Assembly (NCBI RefSeq): GCF_022605725.1 | Contig: NC_065553.1 | Coordinates: 1,116,001 to 1,180,000, forward strand | Source of the DNA: Anthonomus grandis grandis | Taxonomy: Eukaryota; Arthropoda; Insecta; Coleoptera; Curculionidae | Reading direction: 5' to 3' | Length of the DNA stretch: 64,000 nt | In this document: in pieces, positions 23,915-35,470 of the stretch | How positions within the stretch are numbered: the first letter of the stretch is position 1 | Layout of the letters: each line of letters begins with the position of its first letter | Program-made: the position numbers and the translations under genes | The notes under the pieces: generated by a model | Databases searched by the model: none | Told to the model about the DNA's origin: nothing | The model's input: the letters and a program-made list of their open reading frames with translations, nothing else

Positions 23915-25029
23915 AAATTATTTGTTCTATGTGACCTCCATTCATTTGTATACACATACAAGCCCTCTTTATTAAAGAAAATCTAAGGCTTTGAAAAATA
24001 TTTTGTTTCAACCTGAAATGCTCTCTAGCTGCAATGATTCTTTCCCTTAAATGATCCTCGTTTAAAATCGGAACCCTTATATGTACATAGTCTTTCATAC
24101 ATCCCCAGACTGAAAAATGCAAAGGTCGGGCAAACGGGGTGGCCACGGACCAGGAGCATCTCGACCCCTACCAATCCAGCGATTAGGAAATACTTGGTGT
24201 AAATAGTTCCTAACATTTATAGCAAAATGAGCTGGAGCACCGTCGAGTTTAAACCAAAGATTTTGTCTTAAATTTAGAGGCAAATCATCAAGCAAATCGG
24301 GCAGTATTTCCTGTAGAAACAACAGAAATGAATCACCAGTCAAATTACCTGGTAAAATGACAGGTCCTAAAAGAAAGTTATCCACAACACCTGCCCCCAC
24401 ATTGACTTTAAAATCTAGGACTTCTCTTCACCCTATGAGTGTGGGTTATGGATATTTGTCATGCCGTTTCTCGTGAACGTGGCTTCGTCAGTAAACAGAA
24501 TCGCCCTTATAAAATCCACATTTCTATTATTCATTTCACATAACCATCTACAAAAAGCAAATCTTGCCTCGGGATCGTCGGGTAAAAGACCCTGTACTTT
24601 TTGAAGATGAAATGGGTAAAGTTGATGACTCCGTAAAATATTATGTGTCTCGGTTTTCTCAATTCTCACCCAGTTTCAGCCAAAACCCTAGTACTAATGT
24701 TTGATGATTCTTCGACAATTCTTAAAACTTCTGTCTCTTGTTCTGGTTGAACCGCACGAGGTCGGCCGCAATTACCCTTCCGTATTTCGCTGAAACTTCC
24801 AGTCTCCCTTAGGCAGTTAATCAAATTAAAAAAATATTTTCTTTTGGGATGAAATCGGTTTGGGAATGTCTGGGTATAGCGTCTAGCGGCTAAACTAGCA
24901 TTGGAATCACATTTTTCTAGTTGAGAATTGACAGGTATTTACTGTTTACAATAATATTTAAAACTTGCCAAACATCAAAAACATATCCGCCATTTCGGTA
25001 AAGGGTACATTTCTTGGTCTATGAGCCAT
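23915..25029 (-). pseudogene. Mariner element 1 transposase, decayed
   Basis: It starts near 25029 with MAHRPRNVPFTEMADMF, the N-terminal helix-turn-helix start seen in this group, followed by stops. Later pieces show LFTDEATFTRNG (first Asp), FKLDGAPAHFAINVRN (second Asp), NRWIGRGRDAPGPWPPR and PDL before a frameshift, and a C-terminal ACMCIQMNGGHIEQI. Several stops and frameshifts make it inactive. The long spacing between the second Asp and the PDL block suggests a branch such as Visitor (DD41D) or Skipper (DD44D) rather than classical DD34D mariner; this is inference. Confidence 0.8.
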
Positions 25030-25139
25030 TATAGTTTTATAAGTTGTAAGAAAACACATCAATTACAAATGAGGCTATGAGTGCAATATCGGACTAACCC
25101 ACAAAAATTCAAAATCGGCTTTATTGTAGAATATTATCC

Positions 25140-26123
25140 GTCAAGTTGAAATCTATTTACTGCACAGTGGACCAAACGACTTATTTCTTTTCCTTACGAG
25201 ATAGAGGCAGCACTAAGAAGTTGAGAAGGAACTTCACCAAAGGAAGGCTCAATGTTCTAGAGACACCCTAAGAAAAGACACTGAACTGGCATAAAGTGGA
25301 AACGCAGCAGACATATTATGTTTTAATCTAATGAAGACTCTTCCTACATCTGTACTTACCACAGGCATTTCAAGTTATGGACTTACTGCTTTAATATACA
25401 TGAAATGGCAACCAATAATTCGTTCATGTTTGTATGGGATGAAAGTATTACTTCCAGGGAGCTGCAAGAGGTGGGATCTTGTTATATTACATAAAAAACT
25501 TTGTTACATCGAAGGGACTTATTATGTATTCTGACCAATGTGGTGGTCAGAATGGTAATACAAAAATGTCATTGATATGTAACTATATTGCTGCGTCTCC
25601 ATTATTTATGTCATTCCTATTTACCATGCGACCAAGATTTTGGAATCTTAGAAAAAGAAAAGGAATTCCATCCACATATATTTATACCTTAAGACTGGCA
25701 TACAGTCATAAGACATGCTAGAAAGTCAAGATTTTTTCTACTAAGTAACTTGAAAGTAACATAACAAACAGAAAAGTATCTTAAACAAAAACAAAGGTGG
25801 AGTGGCTCAAAATCCAATGGTTAAGGTTTAGAAAAGATTTTCCCAATACTATTCAGTATAAGTACTCAAATAATGAAGAGGTTTATTTTAACACAGTAGA
25901 TCTTAATAAAAGGAAATCTGTTTCCAAGGAAATTAAGGATCTGCCTTTTTCATACCCAAATAGTAATGCCATTAATGAAGGTAAAAAGAAATATCTCCTT
26001 GAGTTAATGGAATTCATCCCTCCTATATACCGAGATTTTTATAAAAATCTGAGGTCATCCGCTCAAGCAACTGGAGGTGAAGTAATTGGCCCAATTGAGG
26101 AAGAAGAAACTTTACTTATTTAA
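25140..26123 (+). pseudogene. DUF7869-type element protein, broken
   Basis: Pieces in different frames: RDTLRKDTELA near 25260, NLMKTLPTSVLTTGISS from 25325, YSDQCGGQNGNTKMSLICNY near 25540, and a C-terminal piece with YKYSNNEEVYFNT, KDLPFSYPNSNAINEGKKKY and FIPPIYRDFYKNLR ending with an acidic tail at 26123. The order (F-[DN]-L block, SDxCGGQN block, KK-LL...IPPxxxxFY end) is that of a multi-copy insect protein family I recall as DUF7869. Biochemical function is not known to me. Frame breaks show the copy is dead. Confidence 0.6.
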
Positions 26124-26941
26124 TAACTACCTACTAATTTTTGACGTAAAACTTATTATAGCTTAAGTTATAGTAACCCATTAAAAAACCCAATCTATTT
26201 TAAATGCAAAGTGGACTAACCCACATAGAAAAATCGAATATTAGCCATATCCAAAAATTTAAAACAAATTCCGCAAATTTAAGTAACACTCTTAAGAACA
26301 TTGAATTAATTCGAACTACAAAAATGTCCTTTTAAAAGGGTTTTGCGCACTTACATTTTCGTATTTTTTTAAGCCTATTATTTAGCACTTAATAATACAG
26401 GGTGTCCATTTATAAACTGACACATTTTAACTGCTTATAAGTCGAGAACGAAAAATGACAACAATGTGCGGTTTTCACAGAACTTCATCAATATTTTTAA
26501 AGTTTTTTTTGACAGTGTTGCCAAGTTTCAAAATTTACCTGAGATACGAGGAAAAAATTGAAGATTTTCAAAGGCCGATTTCTCAAAAATTTTAAATGTA
26601 ACACCCTGTACTTTTTAATTTCACATGAAAGCCTGTTAAATCCCCTTTCCGAAAATATATAAATTGTCTTAAATTTATTATTTTTTTTTACAGAGCTAAT
26701 TTTAGTAAATGACACCTTTTTGAAAATTTTCCTAAAATACATATTCGGTGATTGTCGATTGGCGAACATTTTCTGGTAATTGCCTATGTATCGCTTTAGC
26801 ATGATCATAATTAAATAATTTGCGCTATTGCCATGTCTATAAAAGTATTTATTCTATGTATTAAATTACAACTATTTATAACAATTTTAACAACAAACAA
26901 TTGAAGAAATTAATTTTAAAGAAATTAATTTTAATTTATAA

Positions 26942-28267
26942 CTAATAAATTAGCTGCTGAATATGACCCCCATTTTGCTCGGAATACAAATGTAGACGGA
27001 GAAATAAGTTGCCGAAGGCGTTTTGTAGCATTCGCGGTGTAATTTGGTTAAAAACGTTTACTATGTTGTTGCGCAGTTCATCCAAATTTCTTGAGGTTCG
27101 ATTGTAGCAACGTCTTTTACATATCCCCATATACAAGAATCTGGAATGGTTAGATCGGGAGAATAAGGTGCCCACTCGATTGGACCTGCTCGCCCTATCC
27201 ATCTGTTTCCAAAAGTAATATCTAAGGAATCCCTTGCGACCCTGGAGAAGTGTGGTGGTGCACCGTCTTGCTGGAAGTAGACCGTGTCTAAAATTCCATC
27301 CTGCTGAAGTTAATAATAATATTAAAGACTTTTATTTGCAAAAATTCATTACATAATATTTGTATTATAATATGTTTCTTAACCTATCAGTTGGCGAAGT
27401 CTAGCCTAGGGCTATTCAAACTCAACCCTCTAACAGATTTCAATAAATAACACACATGTGCCAAATAATTATGCACTTGAAACGCACTTTAAATAATGTA
27501 GTCTTAACTTATAGTTAACAGTAATTAAAGAAAAAAAAATGCACAAAAAAGCAAATATAAAGGAACCTGAAAATGTTTCCGTAATACACCCAACAAAAAA
27601 TAAATAAATAAACAAAAACATCAAAAAGAAATGGTCACTTTACTGAGAAAATTTTACGCTTCGGGCAGCAGGCGACAGACTAGCGGTGGGTCAAATTATA
27701 GTCCTGTACTTGCTTACTCATTATTATAGACTTTAACACAGATAAAATTTTTTTGTTGTAAATACTTTCATATAATCGGGCAAAGAATTATAAAGATGAA
27801 CAGAGGTATACAAAGAACTTTTTTGAAAAAATGCTGTTTTATGTTTAGGAATCACGAACTTTGTTTTATTTCTAGTATTTCTAGAGTGTACACTGTCATT
27901 GGTCTTGATTTTTTCTATGAAGCACGTTGAAATATATTTGCGTTTATTTATAAGTTCATGAAAAAAGATTCCAAGATGTAATAGCCTTCGATTTGTCATA
28001 TTTAACCATTTAGTTTCATTAATTTTATAAGATATGCTATCATATTTTCCAATATTGAATATTAAACGGCAACACATATTTTGGATTTTTTGTTTTCGAA
28101 ACTTGTCTCACTTTAATTATGTCTGAATAAATTTTAAATTTCGATACTGCACACCAAACGTTCAGCTTAGGAGAATCTCTTTCAAATTTGTTATACACTC
28201 GAGGATTTTCATTTCCCCAAATTCGGCAGTTATGCTTATTTACTCGACCACTGAAATGTTGCCTCAT
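26942..28267 (-). pseudogene. Mariner element 2 transposase, split by a LINE
   Basis: The N-side piece (28267-28080) contains VNKHNCRIWGNENPRVYN and SPKLNVWCAVS; just upstream LIMSDEATFQ holds the first Asp. After the LINE (27306-28078) the C-side piece reads FQQDGAPPHFSRVARDSL (second Asp), GNRWIGRAGPIEWAPYSPDL and IWGYVKD, then the C-terminal LHLYSEQNGGHIQQLIY. There are frameshifts on both sides. Same subfamily type as the mariner 1 and 3 transposases. Confidence 0.75.
27306..28078 (-). mobile_element. 5'-truncated LINE, innermost layer
   Basis: The - strand encodes the C-terminal LINE region: CCRLIFNIGKYDSISYKI, NRRLLHLGIFFHELINKR, SVHSRNTRNKTKFVIPKH and HLYNSLPDYMK. It ends at the left with TTAATAATAATATT, an (AAT)n-type tail. 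It interrupts the mariner 2 transposase between its first and second catalytic Asp. Confidence 0.75.
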
Positions 28268-29427
28268 CAGACATTATTAAATTGGTATCCGGCTAATTTC
28301 TAAAAAGATCTAGTAGTGTTTTGCACATTAAACATCTTTTTTCAAGGGCGCGATTTTCTATTTTTTGGAAAGTTTGAATTTTGTAGGGTTTAAACTTAAT
28401 TATAAAAAAAAATAATGAATTTAAGACAATTTATACATTTTCGGAAAGGGGATTTAACAGGCTTTAATGTGAAAATAAAAAGTACAGGGTGTTACATTTA
28501 AAATTTTTGAGAAATCGGTCTTTGAAAATCATAATTTTTTTTCCTCCTATTTCAGGTAAATTTTGAAACTTGGCAATACTGTCAAAAAAAACTTTAAAAA
28601 TATTGATGAAGTTCTGTGAAAACCGCACATTGTTGTCATTTTTCGTTCTCGACTTATAAGCAGTTAAAATGTGTCAGTTTATAAATGGACACCCTGTATT
28701 AGGGTTAGTCCGTTTTTGCACTCATAGCCTCAAATATGTAATTAAAAAAATGCATATTTATTTTAGGACTAATTGAGAAGCTTGTTAAGAGCATCAGTTT
28801 GACAGCACGTAACAAGTTATGGGATCCCGAGGTCAGCATTTTGTTTAGAAAGAAATATCTAGATTTTAAAATTAAGATATCTAATAAACGAATTCTCAGG
28901 CCGACATTTACTAAGAATACTTTTTTTTCAAGAAAAGATTGGATAATTAGAATTTTTTACTAGAACTTTAATATGCAGGGGTACAAAAAAGTTTTGGTAT
29001 TTTTAACACATGCAATATACTGAGGGTGACGCCCTCTGCAAGGTATAGCGAATCCGTGAACGGATTTCAATTTCTCGTCGTAAAAAACCAATATCTTATG
29101 AAACACTCGACTTACTTCAAAAAAAGATTTTATATTTCTCATTGCGACGCCCTGCATATTGAATACCGAGCGCCCAATTAAAAAATGACATAGAGAAAGT
29201 CGCATTATTTTGGTGCACCCTATATGTGGCGGACGGATTGGCATCCTTTTCCGGACACCCTGTATTGTACGAATAATAAAATAAACAAAATGATACAAAG
29301 GCTCTGACTGTAAGTTTCAGCCTTCATTCTAGTTTCAGATCACCAGCTTGAATGCTGAGGCGTAATATATGTCTCTGCATGTGATTGGTAGGCCAGAAGA
29401 AAACGACTTTTCGGTACTTCAAAAATT

Positions 29428-29990
29428 ATCCCAGACACCTAAGTCATTCAAATGACTGGAATAAAATCCTGAAATTAATTTAAATTGTCTAGCATCTAAA
29501 AATACAGTGCTGAACTCAAAACGCCTGGAAGTTTTAAGTACTTAGAGGATTATTCCAGGCATCTGAGTCATTCGAATGTCTGAATAAGATCCTGAAATTA
29601 CTTTAGATTGTCCAGAATTCAAAAACGAAATCTTCAAGTCAATAAGATTCCTTTTAAATGCCCGGAAGAAGCTCTTGAGTACTTAGTACAAGGATCATTC
29701 TAGGCACTTAAAGCAACTGAAATGCCTGAAATAGGACCCTAAAATTACTTTACATTGTCTAGAATTCAAAAACAAAGTGTGAAACTCAATCAGATTGCTT
29801 TTAAATGCCTGGAAGATGATTTTGAGTACTTTAAGGATTATTCGAGGCACGTAACCCAATTCAAAAGCCGGGAATAAAATCCCGAAATTACTTTAGATGG
29901 CCTACAATTAAAGAATAAAGTTCTAAACTAAGTTAAATTAGCTCCAAATGCCTGGAAAATGTTTCTGAGTACTTAAAGACACTTCAAATA
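29428..29990. repeat. Tandem array of a ~143-bp unit, about four copies
   Basis: The TTCCAGGCATCTGAG-like block recurs at about 29428, 29553, 29698 and 29841. Each copy is followed by a CCTGAAATTACTTTAGATTG-like block, AATTCAAAAAC and TGCCTGGAAG..GAGTACTTA. Copies are diverged and carry no open frame. Confidence 0.7.
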
Positions 29991-30009
29991 TGTATTCGAA
30001 CTGTACATT

Positions 30010-30175
30010 ACGGCGAATTTGAATTGTATAAGTTTTTACCATTTAAAGTAGGGGTACCCCAGGGTTCTATACTGGACTCCCGTACTTTTCTCTCTGTATG
30101 TTGCTTATGACATTAATCAGTGCATACAAAATCCAAGTTACATCAATTTGCTAACGATTCACAAATTTATACTTC
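30010..30175 (+). mobile_element. LINE RT fragment
   Basis: The + strand reads PFKVGVPQGSIL (RT finger/palm motif GVPQGS), then after a one-base frameshift PVLFSLYVAYDINQ. Only this fragment is recognisable. Confidence 0.6.
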
Positions 30176-30233
30176 TTTTAAAATGTCAAGACATTCAGTT
30201 GGCACAGAATAGAATTAACTCCTCCCTTATGCA

Positions 30234-30383
30234 CTAGTGCGTAAAAAGAGCCTTTTTTGATGAATGGGAAACTTGTCGCTTGAGCCGTAAGCGAATGAAT
30301 AAGCCAAGCCTTTCCGCAATATACCTAATCGGACGACTATCGTTTCGTAGAGCAACGGCTTCTGCCACTTCTTCTAGGCTCAT
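30234..30383 (-). pseudogene. Tc1-type transposase N-terminal fragment
   Basis: The - strand starts MSLEEVAEAVALRNDSRPIR and continues YIAERLGL, the first helix-turn-helix typical of insect Tc1 transposases, then degenerates to a stop. No catalytic region follows. It is a solitary N-terminal relic. Confidence 0.6.
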
Positions 30384-32181
30384 CGCTCAACGTATCGCTT
30401 ACGCAACAGCTCCAAAACACACTTTCAAAAATAACTTAAAAAACGCTTCAATAACTCAAAAATGTACAGCAAAATGAAATCTGGAATTCGTTGATAACAA
30501 TCCTTTTGACATGCCATGACACCGTGGTGTTGCAATATTTTTAAAAAGAAACTCTTGCTACTAAAGCGTTATTGCATTGTTTTCTTTAAGTCAGTGCTTT
30601 GTCTTTGAGAATACATATATCCGAATGAATAAAAAAACAGGTTGTTTCAAAAGAATCACTATTCTGTTGTGAATTTTTTCCACGGGGTATTTAAAAGTTT
30701 AGAATAGAATAGAAATTGAAATAACAAAATAGTATCAAGCTACAGTCAAATTTTAGCTTTAATATAAAAAAAATTATGACAAGAAAATGGTCTAAAACTC
30801 CGCAAAAAAATTATCAAAATCGATGCAATACTGAAAAAGTTATTAAGGATTGAATTTGAACCAAATTTTTGCTGTCCGGTTAATTTTGCGGGCCAGTGTA
30901 TTTTTTCCGAAAAAAAAAGATCCAATAATTTTATGATCAAAAATACCGGCCCAAAGCTTTACCTTTTGAGGGTACTGGGTCCTTGTAAGGACATGTCAGT
31001 GTTCGTTTTCTTTACTCCGGTATCGAAAATTTTGCACATTTGGCTCATTATTTAAGGTAAAGATGCATTTGTCTATAAAACAAACATTTCGAAAAAAATC
31101 CTGTGGTTATTCGCCCTTCGGAACAGATTTCTACAGTCCTACAACCGAGAGAACCGTAACAACGGCTGAGGGGACAGAGGCGAATTGTGTAAGAAATTCG
31201 GCTGCCTCAGTGGCGGGCGATTTTATTTTTAATTTAATAATATTATTTTTTTAATTAGAATAAATATGATAAATTCATGTAAAACAGTTAAAAATGGACT
31301 AATAATTTACACAATGATTAAGTAAAAATAATATGAAACTTATAATAAGGTTATACAAGAAGTTCGTTTTAAAATTAGATATTTATAAAGTTTAAATCGC
31401 ATATTAGGAGTCAAAAATTGTATCTAGTAAAATTATATTTATATTAAAGGATATATCATATACAATTGTACACTATCGCCCATAAGTAGAGCAACACCCT
31501 AAAATTGCAAACAAAATTAATAGTTCATCCATTACCAAAGAACTAATAGTGCATTTGGAAACTTCAATTAATTACTCAGTTGACGTATTTTGTCGATTTA
31601 TTCCATAAAGTTTTATAGTGTCTTTTTGGCAGATTTGAAGAAAGGCTTCGAAAAAAACTTTTTCCTGTGTGGTTTTAGGTAAAAATGACTGATTCCATTC
31701 GAAAGAGCGGTAAAAAATACAGTCCAATCGCGATAACGTCAATTAAATAAAACATACCTCCTGAAAATATTTAATATTTGTAAATTTGTGACGAATTTGG
31801 TTTCGGATTAATAATTTTTGCTGATAAATTTAAATTTGAATTTCTATCCGAATTAAATAATTTAAGTAAAATTTCACTGTGTTTCCTTTACCATTTTCAG
31901 TCATAAAAAGAGAATATTTAAGGCAGTATTTGGCCTATTCACTGACTTGTAACAATTAACATTTTAAATAAACAAATTACCAGACCGTAATATAAAAAAG
32001 AACTAGCCATTTTTTCCCTATGGATTTTATTTTTTAAAGTAAAAATTAGCTGTCCTATTTTTGTCACTCTTGACTAGTTTTCTAGTTTTGCCAAGTCAAT
32101 CTAGAACCCTGACATGTGTGTGCCAGATTAATAAAGATTAACTCTGTCCACCACACATCCCATATGTATTAGCAATAGGTT
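30384..32181. other. Intron sequence with possible lone Tc1 end
   Basis: No gene recognised. CACTATCGCCCATAAGTAGA near 31470 resembles the terminus of a Tc1-type element pointing right, but no matching inverted end was found. The + strand open frame at 31063-31254 shows no motif. Confidence 0.35.
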
Positions 32182-32207
32182 TTAACCCGGTTCTTGGTCG
32201 ACGTTTT
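32182..32207 (-). CDS. DDE transposase gene, exon 4 (C terminus)
   Basis: A 26-bp terminal exon after TTTTTTAG on the - strand. It completes a Glu codon and encodes NVDQEPG, then TAA. Phase matches exon 3. It is too short for independent support; it rests on frame continuity and on extending the acidic tail of exon 3. Confidence 0.6.
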
Positions 32208-32271
32208 CTAAAAAATTAAATAAAATCATATATTAAACAAAAATTAAATAAATAATAATGCAAATAAATAC

Positions 32272-32733
32272 CTAAGGCTTGTATATAATTTTCTTTGTCG
32301 CTTTCTTCGTCGCTGTCAGCAGATTCGTTATCACTATCATCGTTACCACCAGCATTCGTAATAATAAGTTGTTCGACTTCCTCCATTATTTGATCGGTCT
32401 CCCAGAATTTATTTTCAATCTCCATGACATGTTTGCAACAGTTTGCCCAGTGTAAAGGAGTTATAGACTCAATTCCGTCCTGGACTAACTGTGCCAAATT
32501 TTTCATTGCCAAATTACCTGTTGTATTGTGAGATCGAATATAATTTTTTAGTTGCGCCCAAACCAATTCGATCGGATTTAATTCGCACATGTATGGAGGT
32601 GTGCGAAGAGCAACATGCCCATGGGTCCGAATTATTCGGTCCACAACATAGTTTTTTTCATCACTGAGGGGCTTGTTTCGTTGAATTATTTCAAATAATT
32701 CCCATTTTCGTGCAGCTGGGTCGTGTTGAATTC
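32272..32733 (-). CDS. DDE transposase gene, exon 3 (catalytic Glu, acidic tail)
   Basis: Encodes IQHDPAARKWELFEIIQRNK, VVDRIIRTHGHVALRTPPYM and CELNPIELVWAQLKNYI. The Glu of LNPIELVW is the third catalytic residue of IS630/Tc1-type transposases. An acidic C-terminal segment (DDSDNESADSDEESDKENY) follows. The acceptor is TTTTAAG, the donor TTAG|GTATTT. Confidence 0.8.
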
Positions 32734-32839
32734 CTTAAAATAAAATTCCTTAAATGAATAATAATTAATTTACAAAAAAAGTCGTATATAATTTCAGCAC
32801 TTATAAAAAAATATAATATTTGTGGAATTTAAAAATTAC

Positions 32840-33109
32840 CATTCTTGGTGAGCCATTCTGTCATGTCCTTTTTAATAGATGATTTGGTTGGTACTTTGTT
32901 TTCTTGAACTGAGTGGTAGGGTGCGTTGTCCAGTATAATTACCGAATTTTGAGGAATATTCGGCAACAATTTTTCTTCTAACCACTTAGTAAAATTGGCT
33001 TTATTCATTTGGCCATGATAGTCGCCACTAGCTTGACCCGCTTTAAAAACAAGACCAGCGTTGTGTATAAAGCCACTTTGAGATCCGGCGTGAACAATTA
33101 CTAATCGAC
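32840..33109 (-). CDS. DDE transposase gene, exon 2 (second catalytic Asp)
   Basis: Encodes RLVIVHAGSQSGFIHNAGLV, then WLEEKLLPNIPQ and NSVIILDNAPYHSVQENK. The Asp of LDNAPYH is the second catalytic residue. The acceptor is TATTTTCAG, the donor AATG|GTAATT. Both splice phases keep the frame. Confidence 0.82.
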
Positions 33110-33359
33110 CTGAAAATAGAAGTAAGAAGGAGAAAAACATCTAACTTTTAAATAAAATTATTTGCCGCTGATTCATATTTATTCAAATTTAACTTTATAT
33201 CGTAAGTTGTGATAAGAAGTAGTAAATAGGGAGAATTAAAAAATATTCTTTTTAAAAATTTTATGTTACTTTGAAAATTATGTAGAAATAAAAAAAAATT
33301 AACAGTATTCTGAATACGTTTCAGTACAATTTTCAAAATGAGCACACAAATATGCTTAC

Positions 33360-34011
33360 CATTTGCTCTAATGTTGCTAACAACCCCAAAAACTTCATTG
33401 CTTTGCCAACATTTTCCGAAAGTTAAGTCATTATCCACCCATGTTTCGTCAAGGTACACAATATTTCTTCCTTCTTCCCTATATTTTCTAATTGCTCTTA
33501 TATATTTATAGCGCCAATGAAGAATAGCAGGTCGCTCCACCAAGATTTTTCTTTTATTTTGACACTTTCTAAAGTAAAATCCGTTAGCCTTCAAAAGCTT
33601 TCTCAAGGTTTCTCTGCTATACGGGAAATTCATAATTTCTCGTAACTTAATAAGTAATTTATTAACAGTGGGAACCATATTAAGCTCTAAATAAAAATTG
33701 TTGATTGTGCGTCTTATAATTGAAAAGTCGTCAAAATCCCTAAAGAGACAGATTCGAGATTTTTTATTAGGTGGGGAAGAAAGCATCTGATCTGGATGTT
33801 CTGCCTGTCGTTTCATATCTTCTTTATGAATTTGACTTACTCTATCTTTAGAGACTCCAGTATACAGAGCAACTCGATCAATCTTTCTTTTAAGAGGCAA
33901 TTTAAATGCGTTGGCTAGAGCTTCTTCATCGCAAACCCTATAAACATTTGCTATTATCTCCCTAGATTGACCGCTTAATGCCTGTCTATGTAAGAATTGG
34001 TTTCTTTCCAT
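33360..34011 (-). CDS. DDE transposase gene, exon 1 (HTH and first Asp)
   Basis: First exon of a four-exon - strand gene: 33360-34011, 32840-33109, 32272-32733, 32182-32207, together 469 codons with no internal stop. It starts MERNQFLHRQALSGQSREII, has a helix-turn-helix-like segment (KIDRVALYTGVSKDRVSQI), a basic stretch and NIVYLDETWVDN with the first catalytic Asp. With LDNAPYH and LNPIELVW later, it is an IS630/Tc1-mariner superfamily transposase. By my count 84 residues separate the second Asp from the Glu, close to the Sailor (DD82E) group. A decayed relative lies at 49430-49975, so the family is multi-copy. Open frame and sensible introns suggest a young or expressed copy, possibly domesticated; I found no terminal inverted repeats. 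Confidence 0.8.
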
Positions 34012-34299
34012 AATGAATAATTGAAAGTAAAATAAAAATTACTTCAAAACTCTAGAAATAAATATACCATTTTACTTATAAAAATCGTATTTGGTAGCTT
34101 AATCTATACTTACTTTATTTTCCGCTAAATTCGTAATCAAGGAAAATAAAATATCTAATGTCTTTAACAAAAAAAAAAACAACCCACAATAACCAATAAT
34201 AGAAAAAAAAATCGCAAATAACAAGAACAATAACAAGAGCAACAACAACAAATAACGCTATTCGCAAATTAATAAACGCCGAAATTGCAAAATCGTCCA

Positions 34300-34510
34300 A
34301 AATCTCTACGCGCGCCTATGGCAAGATAACCAGACAAGGAGAAATAAACCTAAAATATAGAAATGTATCGCGTGCCAAACAACCATTGTAGGTCACGTGT
34401 ATGGCTGGACGAATCAGGAGACAGATACGAAACGTCGCCGCTCGGGGCCCGCCTCCACTGAGCACCTGCAAGATCATCTGTGCGGTCTGTTGCCAGCTAA
34501 GACACTTTTT
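34300..34510. promoter_or_regulatory. GC-rich patch upstream of the DDE gene
   Basis: A locally GC-rich, CpG-bearing stretch (GTCGCCGCTCGGGGCCCGCC) with a GGTCACGTGTA E-box near 34391. It lies about 300-500 bp upstream of the DDE transposase start. It could be its promoter, an alternative PIP5K promoter inside intron 3, or an unrelated repeat. Confidence 0.3.
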
Positions 34511-34879
34511 CGGGTAATGAAAGAATTATGATGTTGGTGATTTTCGCCTTGGCTACATAAATCATGCAGATTACGTATGTGTATTAAGTATAATTTTTAA
34601 TACAGACTGCGTGTTTTGGTGAAGTGTTATAAAATATGTAATTTTAAGTGAGAAAAAAGTAATAATAAATATATAAGACATATTAGTATAATAAATTATG
34701 AGAAGAAGTGGCAACGTTGCAAAAACGAAAATATTTTTTTGCCGCATTCTTTCCGCGAGGGTTCTTTCAGTTGTAGCACTGTATTTTAACTTCAAAATAG
34801 AAATCTGTTCTTCAAATTTCATCACTTTTCCTCACTTCATGATGTTTTTCATATGTAAAGGAATGGTATTTGTATTTTT

Positions 34880-35170
34880 TTAGTGTGCACAATACTGTAC
34901 TATGATTTTTCCTACAACTTCTTCAAAAATTCTGCTGCTAATTCCTTTATTTTCTTCACCATTAAGTAACATTTCGAAATCTGAATTATTTTCTCTAGTT
35001 CTGCCATCATTATTGTTTTGCTCTAAGCATTTGCATTTACTAATTACTGTACCCTTAGTCTCAAAGTTATTAACAATTTTTTGCACTGTTGTTTTACTTG
35101 GAAAATGCCTTTCAGGGAAATTCACTGAGAACGTTTCGGAGAGTGTAATTAATATTCATACTGACCACTA
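34880..35170 (-). pseudogene. Mariner-type transposase N-terminal fragment
   Basis: The - strand encodes FPERHFPSKTTVQKIVNNFE and TKGTV, the second helix of the paired HTH region found in mariner transposases, then a decayed linker ending FEEVVGKI. The catalytic domain is absent. Confidence 0.55.
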
Positions 35171-35470
35171 AATAAATAGATGACAACACTTTGACATAAC
35201 ATTTTGATAATTTAGCTAGTGGTTTCATATTTTACTTTTTAGCTTTTTAAATAAATTCTAAATCGCTTATTTAGTATGTATGAATTTTGCTATGGTGGCT
35301 TATCTTACTCGCACTTTTAAAAAAGTACAATACAGATTTTATGTAGAACATACAGGGGAGCCAATAGGCGATTCACCACCCGGTATACATATATTTTACA
35401 TCACTACTTTTAAGTAATACTAAAAAATCTCATATTTGGTTAAAATTGACTAATTTCTTTAAAATTTCAG

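Larger units (their letters stand above)
26398..28696 (-). mobile_element. Mariner-family element 2, third layer of the nest
   Basis: CAGGGTGTCCATTTATAAAC at the left is mirrored at 28677-28696, with TA on both sides. The inverted repeats run about 300 bp, to a shared AATTTAAGACAATTTAT-like stretch. Left and right arms are closely similar, suggesting a younger insertion than mariner 1. It carries a broken transposase and a LINE. Confidence 0.85.
25062..28741 (+). mobile_element. DUF7869-type element A, nested in mariner 1
   Basis: GAGGCTATGAGTGCAA...GGACTAACCC at about 25071-25100 is mirrored at about 28702-28731, with AATTACA-like sequence just outside both copies. A third GTGGACTAACCCAC occurs at 26211-26224. 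The element carries coding remnants at 25140-26123 and is itself interrupted by mariner 2. End points are approximate and no target duplication is clear. Confidence 0.6.
23448..29262 (-). mobile_element. Mariner-family element 1, outer layer of a nest
   Basis: CAGGGTGTCCGGAAAAGG at the left is mirrored at the right end (CTTTTCCGGACACCCTG). The terminal inverted repeats extend roughly 380-410 bp, to about 23830 and from about 28850. The right end is followed by TA; the left TA is mutated. The transposase lies on the - strand at 23915-25029. Everything between about 25062 and 28741 is later insertion. Confidence 0.85.

Noticed and set aside
31063..31254. Open frame of 63 codons on the + strand
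   Set aside because: Locally GC-richer, but no start context, splice sites or recognisable domain; probably transposon debris.
31460..31500. Tc1-like terminus CACTATCGCCCATAAGTAGA
   Set aside because: No inverted partner found, so an element could not be delimited; noted only in the intron description.
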